Below are positions 16,464 through 24,638 of a stretch of 64,000 nt of DNA, piece after piece. The translations under genes and the position numbers were made by a program. Positions within the stretch are counted from its first letter, which is position 1. The number at the start of each line of letters is the position of its first letter. The DNA is from Indibacter alkaliphilus LW1 (lineage in GTDB: Bacteria > Bacteroidota > Bacteroidia > Cytophagales > Cyclobacteriaceae): positions 120,300 through 184,299 of the forward strand of contig NZ_ALWO02000031.1 of assembly GCF_000295935.2 (NCBI RefSeq). The letters are read 5' to 3'. The notes beneath the pieces were generated by a model. It made no database searches, was not told where the DNA came from, and was given only the letters and a program-made list of their open reading frames with translations.

Positions 16464-17930
16464 TTAGACTTCAAATCCGGGACGATATTCTCTGCCAACA
16501 AATTGGTTAGCTTCTTCCAAGTTGGTAATCTGCATATTGTCACCGTCCCAGAGGAGCTTCCTTCTGCCGTAAAACTCCATTTGTCCTTTGCTGTTTTCCC
16601 TCCTCAACATATAGCTTCTGATTGCCAAGTTACCCATCAAAACAGTTTCGGTCATTGGACCTGCATAGTCGAATGAAGAAGTAAGTGCTTTGTGTTCTTT
16701 GCTTCCATATCCAGCTTTGATGGCGTCTACCCATAGCCTTTGGTGCCCGTATTCCGGTTCTTCATTGGATTCTGATTCCGGACCAAACTCCTGTGTTCCA
16801 TCATTGAGATACAGCTTGGGCATTAATGGGGAGCTGTCATTGATATTGGTAGAGATAATCCCTTTTTCTCCTATGATCAATACCCCATTGGCAGAATTGG
16901 CCCCTCCAATGTCATGGTCAGCGGGGATGATATCAGGATGTGATGGACGAATACCTCCATCACTCCAAGTCATTTCTATTGGAGACTGGCTTTTGTCTGT
17001 AGCCTCAAAATGCAGGGTGATAAAGGAAGAAGCCGGGGCACCTTCAGGATTATAATCAGGAGTCCACATCCTTGAAAAAACAGTGCCTACACTGCATTCT
17101 GCACTTTTGGGATAATGGAGGCCTAAAGTCCTGAACGGAATGTCAATCAAATGGCAACCCACATCTCCCAGTGCACCTGTACCGTAATCCCACCATCCCC
17201 GCCAATTGAAAGGGTGAAGGTTTGGTGTATAGGCTATTTCAGGAGCAGGACCTAGCCATAAATCCCAATGGAGTTCATCAGGTTTTTTAGAAGGCTCAGG
17301 TTGTGGAAAAGCGAAGCCCTGTGGCCATACAGGCCTGTTGGTCCATACCTGAACTTTGGATATTTTGCCCATTTTGCCTGAATCTACCCATTTTTGAACC
17401 ATGTCGAGCAATGGATTGGAAGCTCCTTGATTTCCCATCTGGGTGACTACTTTTTGGTCTCCGGCCATTTGGGTGAGGAGCCTTGCTTCACGGATGTTAT
17501 GGGTCAGTGGTTTTTGCACATAGACATGTTTGCCTCTTTCCATGGCATACTTGGCTGCAGGACCATGCACGTGGTCAGGTGTGGAAATGGTGACTGCATC
17601 AATGTCTTTCATTTGATCCAGCATTTCCCTGTAATCAGCAAAAAGCTTGGCATTAGGAAAATTTTCTATGGATTGTTTGGCGGAACCCGAAAAGTCCACA
17701 TCACAAAGGGCAATTACTTTTTCACGCCCGTTGACAGAGGCATTTTTGATGTCAGAAATCCCTTTTCCTCCTGCACCGATAGCGGCCAAATTGAGTTGGT
17801 CAGATGGGGCCGTAAAGCCTACCCCTCCAAGTACATGCCTTGGAACAATAAATATAGAAGAAGCCAATGCGGCATTTTTGATAAAATCTCTTCTTGTCTG
17901 GGCTGTTGTTAGTTTTTGAGAAGGTTTCAT
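16464..17930 (-). CDS. Gfo/Idh/MocA-family oxidoreductase with Tat signal
   Basis: A 488-residue NAD(P)-dependent oxidoreductase exported by the Tat route. The N-terminus has the twin-arginine motif TRRDFIKNAALASSIF. The Rossmann core follows (LAAIGAGGKGISDI at about 48, VIALCDVD, a YVQKPLTHN segment giving the catalytic Lys near residue 136), and the C-terminal half is the long alpha/beta domain of the family with WRGWWDYGTGALGDVGCH. Exported members act on sugars and glycosides. Substrate unknown here. It stands alone with a 98-bp gap upstream. Confidence 0.9.
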   Translation of the reverse strand: MKPSQKLTTAQTRRDFIKNAALASSIFIVPRHVLGGVGFTAPSDQLNLAAIGAGGKGISDIKNASVNGREKVIALCDVDFSGSAKQSIENFPNAKLFADYREMLDQMKDIDAVTISTPDHVHGPAAKYAMERGKHVYVQKPLTHNIREARLLTQMAGDQKVVTQMGNQGASNPLLDMVQKWVDSGKMGKISKVQVWTNRPVWPQGFAFPQPEPSKKPDELHWDLWLGPAPEIAYTPNLHPFNWRGWWDYGTGALGDVGCHLIDIPFRTLGLHYPKSAECSVGTVFSRMWTPDYNPEGAPASSFITLHFEATDKSQSPIEMTWSDGGIRPSHPDIIPADHDIGGANSANGVLIIGEKGIISTNINDSSPLMPKLYLNDGTQEFGPESESNEEPEYGHQRLWVDAIKAGYGSKEHKALTSSFDYAGPMTETVLMGNLAIRSYMLRRENSKGQMEFYGRRKLLWDGDNMQITNLEEANQFVGREYRPGFEV

Positions 17931-18028
17931 AAAATGTTAGGTTTCTGAAATTTTTCGAGAAACCAAGTTAAACTTTTATGTTTATTTTATTTTCCTTCTT
18001 TGAGATAATTTTGGAAAAAGGGTGAAGC

Positions 18029-18505
18029 CTACTCCTTTCTGGTAAATATAGCTACAATGGCAGAGGTGAAAATCCCTGCTATTGGAGCGAAAATCGCGCT
18101 TTGAATCAAGTAATTTTTGAAATTGAAATAGGATTTTGCTTCTTCTTGTGACATTTTTCCTTGGTCCACACTGTAGGCAATCATATTTGGAAAATATTCA
18201 GGGCTGATCCAAAAAGACACGAGATACTGCGTCAGGGGAGTAAGTATTGTGACAAACAATGAAATCCAAAGTCCGGTTTTTAAACCCTGCCAATAGGTCA
18301 TTTTTCCTCCAAAATCATTTTTTCTTTTGTCCAGAAAAGCTAGGGCGTACACGATAAAAGCAAAAATTGCCACAAAATTGGTGTAGATATAATGCTGATC
18401 TATATTCCTGTCGTGAAGCCCGGTTAATTTTTCGATTACAAACCAGCTGAGTTGCATGGACACAAAGATGAGGGCCCATTTGATTTCGGTTTTTAGATTC
18501 TTCAT
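18029..18505 (-). CDS. DUF4199 membrane protein
   Basis: A 158-residue membrane protein with four helices (about residues 10-27, 42-58, 78-98 and 133-153). The pattern of the last helix hairpin (APIAGIFTSAIVAIF) and the loop GGKMTYWQGLKTG match DUF4199, an uncharacterised Bacteroidota family. It is 30 bp downstream of the SRPBCC gene on the same strand. Confidence 0.85.
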   Translation of the reverse strand: MKNLKTEIKWALIFVSMQLSWFVIEKLTGLHDRNIDQHYIYTNFVAIFAFIVYALAFLDKRKNDFGGKMTYWQGLKTGLWISLFVTILTPLTQYLVSFWISPEYFPNMIAYSVDQGKMSQEEAKSYFNFKNYLIQSAIFAPIAGIFTSAIVAIFTRKE

Positions 18506-18535
18506 AGTGCATTTGGGTGAAAGTGATGAAGAAAT

Positions 18536-18997
18536 TTATTGATCGGATTTTTTCATAAAGTCAAAACCTCCTTTTCTTAAATTAATTCCAAACTCTAAGT
18601 AGGCTTTGAGGCAGGCTAAGAAATTCGCCCAGCCGGCAGTATTGCCTTTCAGCCAATTGATGCCTTCCGCTGTATTTTCCATTCCGTATTCATCCACATA
18701 AACTACCGTCGCCAGTCCGTCATTTACAGCCTCCAACCTGATCTCTACTGTAAGTGCTTTGCTGTCCCCGTCCCACTCAAAAATTATTTTCTGGTTTTCC
18801 GTTACTTCCAAGACCCTGACAGGGAATGCGCCAGGAAATTCGGGGAATTCCCATTCTACTGTTTCTCCTTGATGCATCATTGCCGTACCATGTGAGATGA
18901 AGTAGTTTTTCATCTTTTCAGGATCAATGATAGCTTTGAAAACTTTGTCAGATGTGCTGCCTACCTGTAAGGCTGTTGAAATTCGCAATTGGTCCAT
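18536..18997 (-). CDS. SRPBCC/AHSA1-like START-domain protein
   Basis: A 153-residue helix-grip protein. The order VGSTSDKVFKAIIDPEKMKNYF, WEFPEFPGAFPVRVLEV, KIIFEWDGD and a final long amphipathic helix is that of the activator of Hsp90 ATPase 1-like group. Such proteins bind hydrophobic ligands; the specific ligand is unknown. It is followed by the DUF4199 gene. A hairpin terminator lies 41-69 bp upstream of its start, isolating it from the DUF2911 gene. Confidence 0.85.
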   Translation of the reverse strand: MDQLRISTALQVGSTSDKVFKAIIDPEKMKNYFISHGTAMMHQGETVEWEFPEFPGAFPVRVLEVTENQKIIFEWDGDSKALTVEIRLEAVNDGLATVVYVDEYGMENTAEGINWLKGNTAGWANFLACLKAYLEFGINLRKGGFDFMKKSDQ

Positions 18998-19037
18998 ATC
19001 CTTGAATTTTGATGAATTTAATCAAAGATTACACAAC

Positions 19038-19066
19038 AAAAAAGGGAAGCCGATTAGACTTCCCTT
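19038..19066 (-). terminator. Rho-independent terminator after the DUF2911 gene
   Basis: On the minus strand an 8-bp perfect stem AAGGGAAG / CTTCCCTT (19059-19066 and 19042-19049) is followed by a T-rich run. It lies 23 bp past the stop of the DUF2911 gene. Confidence 0.75.
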
Positions 19067-19088
19067 CTTGGATTAGTTTGCTTCTATC

Positions 19089-19694
19089 TTAAAAGGCTGC
19101 TTTAAATGCATCCATTTTTTGGTCTACTTGGGTATCTACCATAAAGGAAACCTTTACGTTTTCCCAAGCAAGGCTTACTTTCGCTACTTTATTGTCTTCA
19201 GCAGAAATGTAATATTGTAGTCTTTCTTTGGTCTTGTCCAATTTTTCAGGAGCAGCATTCACTGATACTGCTAGGTCCTTGCTCAAAGCATCCATATCGA
19301 TTTTACCATCTTTCATGTAAGCAAATACCGAGTTGCCTTTGGAGTTGAAATGAAACACCCAGTCTCCAGACTCATTTGGAGTCACAAATATGGAGTATTT
19401 TCCGGGACGAAGATTGGTACCTCCTATATTGACAGAAGTAGAGAATTCAATGATGGTCTGGGCATTGGCTCCAGCTCTCCATGGAGTGCCGTATTTTTCC
19501 AATTCACCAAAAACCTTTCTGCCTTTCACAGCCGGAGAAGAGTAATCAATGTTGATTTTGGTAAAGCCTACTACTTGGGATACCGAAGCTGCAGGACTTG
19601 GTGCAGGCGCCTGCAATTGTGCAATGGCTTGCTCAGGCTGAGCAAAAAAGAAAATGGCTGCCAATGCAGCGATGAATAGTTTTGTTTTTTTCAT
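19089..19694 (-). CDS. Secreted DUF2911 protein
   Basis: A 201-residue exported protein with a signal peptide (hydrophobic to about residue 24, cleavage after AIAQ). The body has the DUF2911 pattern: INIDYSSPAVKGRKVFGEL, PWRAGANAQTIIEFS, LRPGKYSIFVTPN and WVFHFN. DUF2911 proteins are periplasmic or surface proteins of unknown role, abundant in Bacteroidota. It is monocistronic, with a good terminator at 19038-19066. Confidence 0.9.
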   Translation of the reverse strand: MKKTKLFIAALAAIFFFAQPEQAIAQLQAPAPSPAASVSQVVGFTKINIDYSSPAVKGRKVFGELEKYGTPWRAGANAQTIIEFSTSVNIGGTNLRPGKYSIFVTPNESGDWVFHFNSKGNSVFAYMKDGKIDMDALSKDLAVSVNAAPEKLDKTKERLQYYISAEDNKVAKVSLAWENVKVSFMVDTQVDQKMDAFKAAF

Positions 19695-19825
19695 AAGTGT
19701 TTTGTTTTTGTAGATGGGTTAATTAATTAATCGAATGTACAACCTTAAAATGGTTTTGTTGTTTGGATAATGGGCTTGCTTAGTTTAAATTCTTTACAGA
19801 AAATTAAAAATTGTACCTTTAGGCG

Positions 19826-20158
19826 ATGAAAACGTTACCTCCCTGCCCGTCTTGTGGCTCTTTATATGCTTATGCATTAGAAAATTCACTTGTTTGCCCA
19901 GAATGTTCTTTTGAGTGGGAACCGACAGGTGAGGAAACAGCTGGAAATTTCATAAAAGACGCCAACGGAAATGTTTTGGCAGACGGGGATACTGTGATAG
20001 TGATTAAAGATTTGCCGGTAAAAGGTGCTCCTAAACCAATCAAGTCAGGAACAAAAGTTAAAAACATAAGATTGGCCGAAGGTGATCATAATATTGATTG
20101 TAAAATTGATGGGTTTGGATCGATGGCTCTGAAGTCGGAATTTGTAAGGAAGGCCTGA
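19826..20158 (+). CDS. YjdM/PhnA family zinc-ribbon protein
   Basis: A 110-residue protein with a zinc ribbon at the N-terminus (CPSCG at residues 8-12 and CPEC at about 24-27) followed by a small SH3-like beta domain ([20 protein letters not shown]). This is the full-length YjdM (formerly PhnA) family. The old link to alkylphosphonate use is not supported for most members, and the function is unknown. A weak promoter-like TACCTTTA lies at 19814, only 5 bp before the ATG. Confidence 0.9.
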   Translation: MKTLPPCPSCGSLYAYALENSLVCPECSFEWEPTGEETAGNFIKDANGNVLADGDTVIVIKDLPVKGAPKPIKSGTKVKNIRLAEGDHNIDCKIDGFGSMALKSEFVRKA

Positions 20159-20433
20159 TTTTTATGACACAAAATTGAATTAAAATCGCTCTAGCTGGAT
20201 TTTGGATTTGAATTTGTTAAATTGTATAACATGATTTTCCGTTTTCTTACCAGTAGAACCTAAATAATGGAACAAACCTATGATTTCTAGCCAATATCAA
20301 TAAATATCCAATATCTATTAGTATCGGATTGATCTAGGCCCTTATTTAAATTGGTTAATGGTTTTATTGCGGATATACATATTGAACAATACTTTAATTC
20401 TTTGTTTATATAACTATAACAAATTAAAATTTT

Positions 20434-21099
20434 ATGCCATATACAGTAAAAATTACAGATACATTTTCCTTGACTCATGATGTGAAAAGGTTTAAAACTG
20501 AAAAACCAAAGGGCTATACTTTTGTACCCGGTCAAGCGACAGAGGTAGCCATCAATAAAGAAGGTTGGAAGGAAGAAAAAAGACCATTTACTTTTACTTC
20601 TCTTCCAGAGGAGGATCATTTAGAGTTTGTGATCAAATTTTACCGTGACCATGATGGAGTCACCAAACAAATTGAAGACTTGGTGGAAGGGGATGAACTG
20701 ATTATTGATGATTCTTGGGGAGCTATTCAATACAAAGGCAAAGGTGTGTTTATTGCTGGGGGCGCTGGGATAACCCCTTTTATCAGTATTCTGAGAGACT
20801 TATCCGCTAAGGGTGAATTGGAGGGAAATAAGTTGATTTTTGCAAATAAAACAGGGAAAGACGTGATCATGGAGTCGTATTTTCATGAGCTATTGGGGGA
20901 GGATTTTATTTCAATTTTGGATAAAGAAAAACTTGAAGGCCATTTCCATGGCAGGGTTAATATGGATTTTTTAAAAGAAAGAATTGAAGATTTTTCTCAA
21001 GAGTTCTATGTATGTGGACCTCAGCCTATGGTAGAAGGAGTCAGTGAAATTCTGAAGCACTTGGGAGCAAATCCCGATGGGATTACTTTTGAGGAGTAA
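20434..21099 (+). CDS. FAD/NAD(P)-binding flavodoxin reductase-like protein
   Basis: A 221-residue ferredoxin-reductase-fold protein without an iron-sulfur domain. The FAD site is RPFTFTS (about residues 49-55), the NAD(P) site is GGAGITPF (about 108-115), and FYVCGPQPM lies near residue 190. It is shorter than the reductase at 936 and probably takes electrons from NAD(P)H to a soluble acceptor such as flavodoxin or a ferredoxin. Single gene, with 275 bp of AT-rich spacer upstream in which I see no gene. Confidence 0.85.
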   Translation: MPYTVKITDTFSLTHDVKRFKTEKPKGYTFVPGQATEVAINKEGWKEEKRPFTFTSLPEEDHLEFVIKFYRDHDGVTKQIEDLVEGDELIIDDSWGAIQYKGKGVFIAGGAGITPFISILRDLSAKGELEGNKLIFANKTGKDVIMESYFHELLGEDFISILDKEKLEGHFHGRVNMDFLKERIEDFSQEFYVCGPQPMVEGVSEILKHLGANPDGITFEE

Positions 21100-21139
21100 G
21101 CAAAGGTTGCAAATTGAAAGGAATGCAGGTTGGTCCAGC

Positions 21140-21355
21140 CTACATTCCTTCTTCTTCAGCATACTCCAAAATATCTCCGGGCTGACAGTCCAAAGCTTTG
21201 CAGATTGCTTCAAGGGTGTTGAAGCGAACAGCTTTGGCTTTTCCGGTTTTAAGTATGGAAAGATTGGATAGGGTGATGTCTACTTTTTCGGAAAGTTCAT
21301 TGAGAGACATTTTTCTTTTGGCCATCATCACATCCAAATTGACTATTATGGGCAT
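21140..21355 (-). CDS. XRE/Cro-type helix-turn-helix regulator (YozG-like)
   Basis: A 71-residue DNA-binding protein that is little more than one HTH_3 domain: MSLNELSEKVDITLSNLSIL is helix 1 to helix 3 and FNTLEAICKALDCQPGDIL closes the fold. It is encoded 3 bp after a DUF2975 membrane protein gene on the same strand. This pair is a recurrent two-gene unit (as in B. subtilis yozG/yoaS), so it likely regulates its own unit. A weak hairpin near 21120-21148 overlaps the stop codon. Confidence 0.9.
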   Translation of the reverse strand: MPIIVNLDVMMAKRKMSLNELSEKVDITLSNLSILKTGKAKAVRFNTLEAICKALDCQPGDILEYAEEEGM

Positions 21356-21358
21356 AAT

Positions 21359-21919
21359 TCAGATGGTTAGTTCGTTTTCCGATTGAATGGCAACACCTCT
21401 TTTGAATACTTGTGCAATGGCATAAATCAATGCGCCCATCAACAGATACTCAAAAGCCCCTCCAACATACCCTCCCAAAGCAGGGAGGTCGAAGCCTCTT
21501 TTGACCAACCAAGAAAAATAGGCTGATGCCAGGATAATAACGATACCAATCTGAATTGCGATTTGGGCGATTTCTGTAATCAGTTTGGAAACTTCAGCAC
21601 TGAAGGGGTGTACCATGTCGATAGTGAGAAAAACCCTGATCATAAGATAAAACATGTAAGCCTTTTGACCGGCAATCACCAATATAAAGGACATGACTCC
21701 AATGTAATTCCATAAATGTTGATCCAGGAGCCTATATAAGTTAAGGCCTTCATAAAGGTTTTTTGCTACCTCTGCATTAAAAAGGCTGTAAGTAAAAGTA
21801 AAGAGCAGTGCTCCTGCTTTTATGCACAGCCCAATGAAGATGGACCAGATCACAATGGTGATCAACATCAGCCCGGGCTGATTTTCCCATTTTTTCTTCC
21901 AATTTTCTTTCCAAGTCAT
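21359..21919 (-). CDS. DUF2975 membrane protein
   Basis: A 186-residue membrane protein with four helices (about residues 16-36, 73-90, 110-130 and 152-170), matching DUF2975. Members are nearly always encoded with a small XRE regulator, as here. The function is unknown; a membrane-sensing partner of the regulator is one hypothesis. ATG start at 21919. The gene is divergent from the truncated DUF4349 fragment at 22000. Confidence 0.85.
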   Translation of the reverse strand: MTWKENWKKKWENQPGLMLITIVIWSIFIGLCIKAGALLFTFTYSLFNAEVAKNLYEGLNLYRLLDQHLWNYIGVMSFILVIAGQKAYMFYLMIRVFLTIDMVHPFSAEVSKLITEIAQIAIQIGIVIILASAYFSWLVKRGFDLPALGGYVGGAFEYLLMGALIYAIAQVFKRGVAIQSENELTI

Positions 21920-21999
21920 ATCGTGAGTGTTTTTATTATTTTCAAATTACAGTAAAAATTTATTGTAAAACAATAAAAATATATTTTTTAGCATAAAAA

Positions 22000-22359
22000 A
22001 TGCTTGAAGAGCGATATAGGGAACTTCTTTCAAAGTCTTCTGAAATCAGAGATATGATTGAAATAGAGCGGAACCTCAGCAACATCAGAAATGAGATTGA
22101 AATCAATGAGTCGAGATTTAAAAGTCTCGGCAATGATATTGCTTACAGTACCATAAGTGTTTACCTCCATCAAGATCTGCAGAAATCAACTGTCTATTCT
22201 GATAGCTTTGGAGGTAAATTATTGAAGTCTCTTGCCACAGGTTGGAACTTGTTTGTATATATGGTATTGCTTCTTGTCAGACTCTGGCCTTTTGCGATTT
22301 TGGGTGTTTTAATCTGGTTTTTAGTCACAAGAATGAGGAGTAGAAATAATAAAACCTGA
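22000..22359 (+). pseudogene. 5'-truncated DUF4349 gene fragment
   Basis: This frame encodes 119 residues: a coiled-coil region (IEIERNLSNIRNEIEINESR), the DUF4349 signature strand DIAYSTISVYLHQ and a C-terminal membrane helix with a basic tail (about 78-108). Intact DUF4349 proteins that I know are about 250-300 residues, with a lipoprotein signal and an N-terminal beta domain. All of that is missing: an in-frame TAA stands immediately before the ATG, and only 80 bp of A/T-rich DNA separates it from the divergent DUF2975 gene. It is either a remnant or a shortened, still expressed membrane protein. Confidence 0.6.
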
Positions 22360-22474
22360 ACCAAAATGAGAGCTTCATCATATCGGATCTCTCTTTCTGG
22401 TTTTTAACAATTAGGTGGATTTATTTTTTCTAACACCATTTTATCATGAGGCTTTTATATGGCTCCTTAAACAG

Positions 22475-22521
22475 AAAGGCACAAATATTCACAAAGTCAT
22501 TAGTGATTTTTTAGTGCCTTT
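22475..22521. repeat. Intergenic inverted repeat AAAGGCAC / GTGCCTTT
   Basis: Perfect 8-bp arms (22475-22482 and 22514-22521), with a further CACAAAG / CTTTG.G pairing. It lies between the DUF4349 remnant and the convergent metallopeptidase gene. The wording (GTGCCTTTGCGCTTTGTGGC) looks like a degenerate dispersed repeat; a role as terminator is unlikely because no T-run follows. Confidence 0.5.
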
Positions 22522-22573
22522 GCGCTTTGTGGCAAAAATTGATTTGACTCATGAAAGTTGTGAACTTTTTATT

Positions 22574-23626
22574 TCAAGAAGCATCTTCTACTACTATCTC
22601 AAAATCATCAAAATATGCCTTTCCCTCAGTGCCAGGCATCATGACAGCAAAAGGGATCATGAAAATCGTTCTTCTTGTAAAATTAGAAAGGGTGAGTTCT
22701 AATACATGGTCTTCCAAGGTGCCCCCAATGGGATCATTTTCAGTGGTCAAAGTAGCTGTTTCCACTAAATTAGCACCGGTATTGCCGATTTCGGTTTCAT
22801 AAATCCTCAAAGCTATTGCGACTCCAGGGCCTTGCAGATTTTCTGCATTGATTTTTGTCCTTAGCGTTACGGATGCCCCTTCAGGAATATTTGGGACCAA
22901 TATTTCTTTATAAATATATCCTGTATTTTGACCGTCCCCTTCGGATGAAATTCCAAGATAGGGTACACCAGAATCCTCATGTACACCTCTGGATACTTGG
23001 TAGTTGCCATTGTCATTGGAAAAATTCCAAAATCCATCCTCTAACTCATTTTTAAAGAATGCAGGATCCTGATCAAAATCCTGCCCGAAATCAATGCATT
23101 GTTCACTGGCTGCTACCCTGTCAAACAATTCATCAAGGTAGTAAGTCCTTAATTCTTCTTCGCCTGCTCTGTATATTTCGAAAATATTAAATTCATCAGT
23201 CATCAGTGAAAGAGGTCTTCCGTCACATTTGAGTGCATTGTCATGAGGGAGGTTAAGAAAGGCATGTCCCATTTCATGGAAAAATAGATTTTCCCTTTGA
23301 ATGTCTGAAAGGGCCGCCCAATTACAGTTTGGCGCTCTTGAAATTTCGACTGTTCGGCGTCCTGTTTGAGGATGAATGATATATCCATAACCACAATAGG
23401 GTGCATCATTTCTATTTATTTCATCTACATACACAGCATCCAATCCAGATAAATTTAAGTCAAAACCTCTAAAGCTGGCTTCTTCTGCAAATCTATCCAG
23501 AAAAAGCTGTAGATCAGGAAAATCGTCTTGAATGGGGTTGGGTTCGGGGTTGTCGTCAGTGTCACACGAAAAAATCGTAATTATAACAAAAGCGAAGGAA
23601 AGTATTCTAAAATGGTTTTTCATCAT
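22574..23626 (-). CDS. Secreted zincin-like metallopeptidase lipoprotein
   Basis: A 350-residue lipoprotein (signal with lipobox IFSC, then an acidic Asp/Asn/Pro linker). The first domain (about 30-180) has the zinc motif HEMGHAFLNLPHD near residue 117, an HExxH with a third ligand candidate in the following LPHD, and a downstream LSLMTDE that may be the Met-turn. The second domain (about 195-350) is an all-beta, carbohydrate-binding-like module (WNFSNDNGNYQVSRG near its start, AYFDDFEIVVED at the end). It probably cuts proteins or peptides at the cell surface. I do not recognise a named family. Confidence 0.75.
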   Translation of the reverse strand: MMKNHFRILSFAFVIITIFSCDTDDNPEPNPIQDDFPDLQLFLDRFAEEASFRGFDLNLSGLDAVYVDEINRNDAPYCGYGYIIHPQTGRRTVEISRAPNCNWAALSDIQRENLFFHEMGHAFLNLPHDNALKCDGRPLSLMTDEFNIFEIYRAGEEELRTYYLDELFDRVAASEQCIDFGQDFDQDPAFFKNELEDGFWNFSNDNGNYQVSRGVHEDSGVPYLGISSEGDGQNTGYIYKEILVPNIPEGASVTLRTKINAENLQGPGVAIALRIYETEIGNTGANLVETATLTTENDPIGGTLEDHVLELTLSNFTRRTIFMIPFAVMMPGTEGKAYFDDFEIVVEDAS

Positions 23627-23745
23627 ATGATTATTTGGTTCGGTCTTTTGACTTTACGCTAAAAAATAAAATTTTGTTTTGAAATCACTCTAAAAGCAAT
23701 TTAAAATGATGTTTTAGAAAATGAGAACAGCTTTTTTGAATTACC

Positions 23746-24048
23746 CTATACTTTTTTATAAAAATCTATTCCGACCCTATTAATGTGTTCTAAAAATTCC
23801 GGATTGCTGATATGATGAAAAATAGAAAGATCTATTTTGTAGGGTAGGAGAAGATCGTCAAGTTCAAGTTCTATTTTTTGAAGTTCAGTGAGATCCAAAG
23901 AAGCTCCAAGAAGTGTTAGGTCAATATCTGACCCTGGCCTGTAATTACCCTTAGCCCTTGAGCCATAAAGCACTGCTTTATCGACTTGAGGATGTTTAGA
24001 AAATACATCTCGAATAAGCTGAATGGTTTTGTCTGATAATCCAAACAT
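23746..24048 (-). CDS. MntA-type nucleotidyltransferase antitoxin
   Basis: A 100-residue minimal nucleotidyltransferase. The catalytic motif GSX10DXD is exact (GSRAKGNYRPGSDID, residues 29-43) and a third Asp is in KIDLSIF near residue 72. In studied HepT/MntA systems this protein AMPylates a Tyr of the HEPN toxin and so silences it. It begins 10 bp after the HEPN gene on the same strand, which is the usual order for the pair. Confidence 0.88.
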   Translation of the reverse strand: MFGLSDKTIQLIRDVFSKHPQVDKAVLYGSRAKGNYRPGSDIDLTLLGASLDLTELQKIELELDDLLLPYKIDLSIFHHISNPEFLEHINRVGIDFYKKV

Positions 24049-24058
24049 TAGGTAAGGG

Positions 24059-24517
24059 CTAATTTTGACTTTTTAGTTTTTCCATCTTTTCTTGAAATAG
24101 AATGAATTCGGAGATATACTGATTCATAATTTTCAAGAAAATTTCATCTGCCGTTTCTTCATTATAAGTATGAGATGTTTTGTTACGACTTTTAATCATA
24201 TCCATCCATAATTCACCACTGCCAATAAGGCCCGATGCAAAAGCCTCCCTTGTGGCATCTTTAGAACCGTAAATGCCAGTATTTCCTGCATTGCTAAGAA
24301 AATCTTTCATAACATTCCAAGCCAACTCATGAGTATATTCGAATCTTTGTATCAAGCCTTCTTTTAAGATATCGTCCAAAAACTGATCAGTATCTATTTT
24401 TCCATCTTCATCTATGGGGAAATCTTTTCTAATTCGATCAACTGCTTCACTTAACTTCAATAATGCTTTATTGAAGTTGCTGAATCTTTGCTCCCACCTG
24501 ACATCTTTTGATTCCAT
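24059..24517 (-). CDS. HepT-type HEPN toxin (HI0074 family)
   Basis: A 152-residue all-helical protein of the HI0074/HepT group. The HepT motif RX4HXY is present as RNKTSHTY near residue 113, in which Arg and His form the RNase site and the Tyr is the residue AMPylated by the partner. The early segment TQ-free helix bundle contains FEYTHELAWNVMKDFL, typical of the family. The MntA gene follows 10 bp downstream. Named earlier as a nucleotidyltransferase substrate-binding protein. Toxicity and target are inferred from studied homologues. A perfect 10-bp dyad lies 77-112 bp upstream. Confidence 0.88.
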   Translation of the reverse strand: MESKDVRWEQRFSNFNKALLKLSEAVDRIRKDFPIDEDGKIDTDQFLDDILKEGLIQRFEYTHELAWNVMKDFLSNAGNTGIYGSKDATREAFASGLIGSGELWMDMIKSRNKTSHTYNEETADEIFLKIMNQYISEFILFQEKMEKLKSQN

Positions 24518-24593
24518 TATTTTCAGTTTTAGATTGGCACATTATAGAGGTTTTGGAGAAGAAATATGCAAAAAATAAAATCTTAAAGCGATT

Positions 24594-24629
24594 GATATCG
24601 ACCAATATCCGAAAATACCGGTCGATATC
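24594..24629. promoter_or_regulatory. 10-bp inverted repeat upstream of the HepT/MntA pair
   Basis: GATATCGACC (24594-24603) and GGTCGATATC (24620-24629) are perfect complements separated by 16 bp. The site lies between the stop of valS (24639) and the HEPN start (24517). It could be the operator of the toxin-antitoxin pair or the stem of a weak valS terminator; the T-run after it on the minus strand is poor. Confidence 0.5.
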
Positions 24630-24638
24630 TTTTCACAT

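Noticed and set aside
21120..21148. Hairpin between the flavodoxin-reductase-like gene and the XRE gene as a terminator
   Set aside because: The stem is imperfect, overlaps the XRE stop codon and is not followed by a good T-run, so I did not annotate it.
22415..22702. Plus-strand frame after the DUF4349 fragment
   Set aside because: It runs into the antisense of the metallopeptidase and crosses an inverted repeat; no protein family visible.
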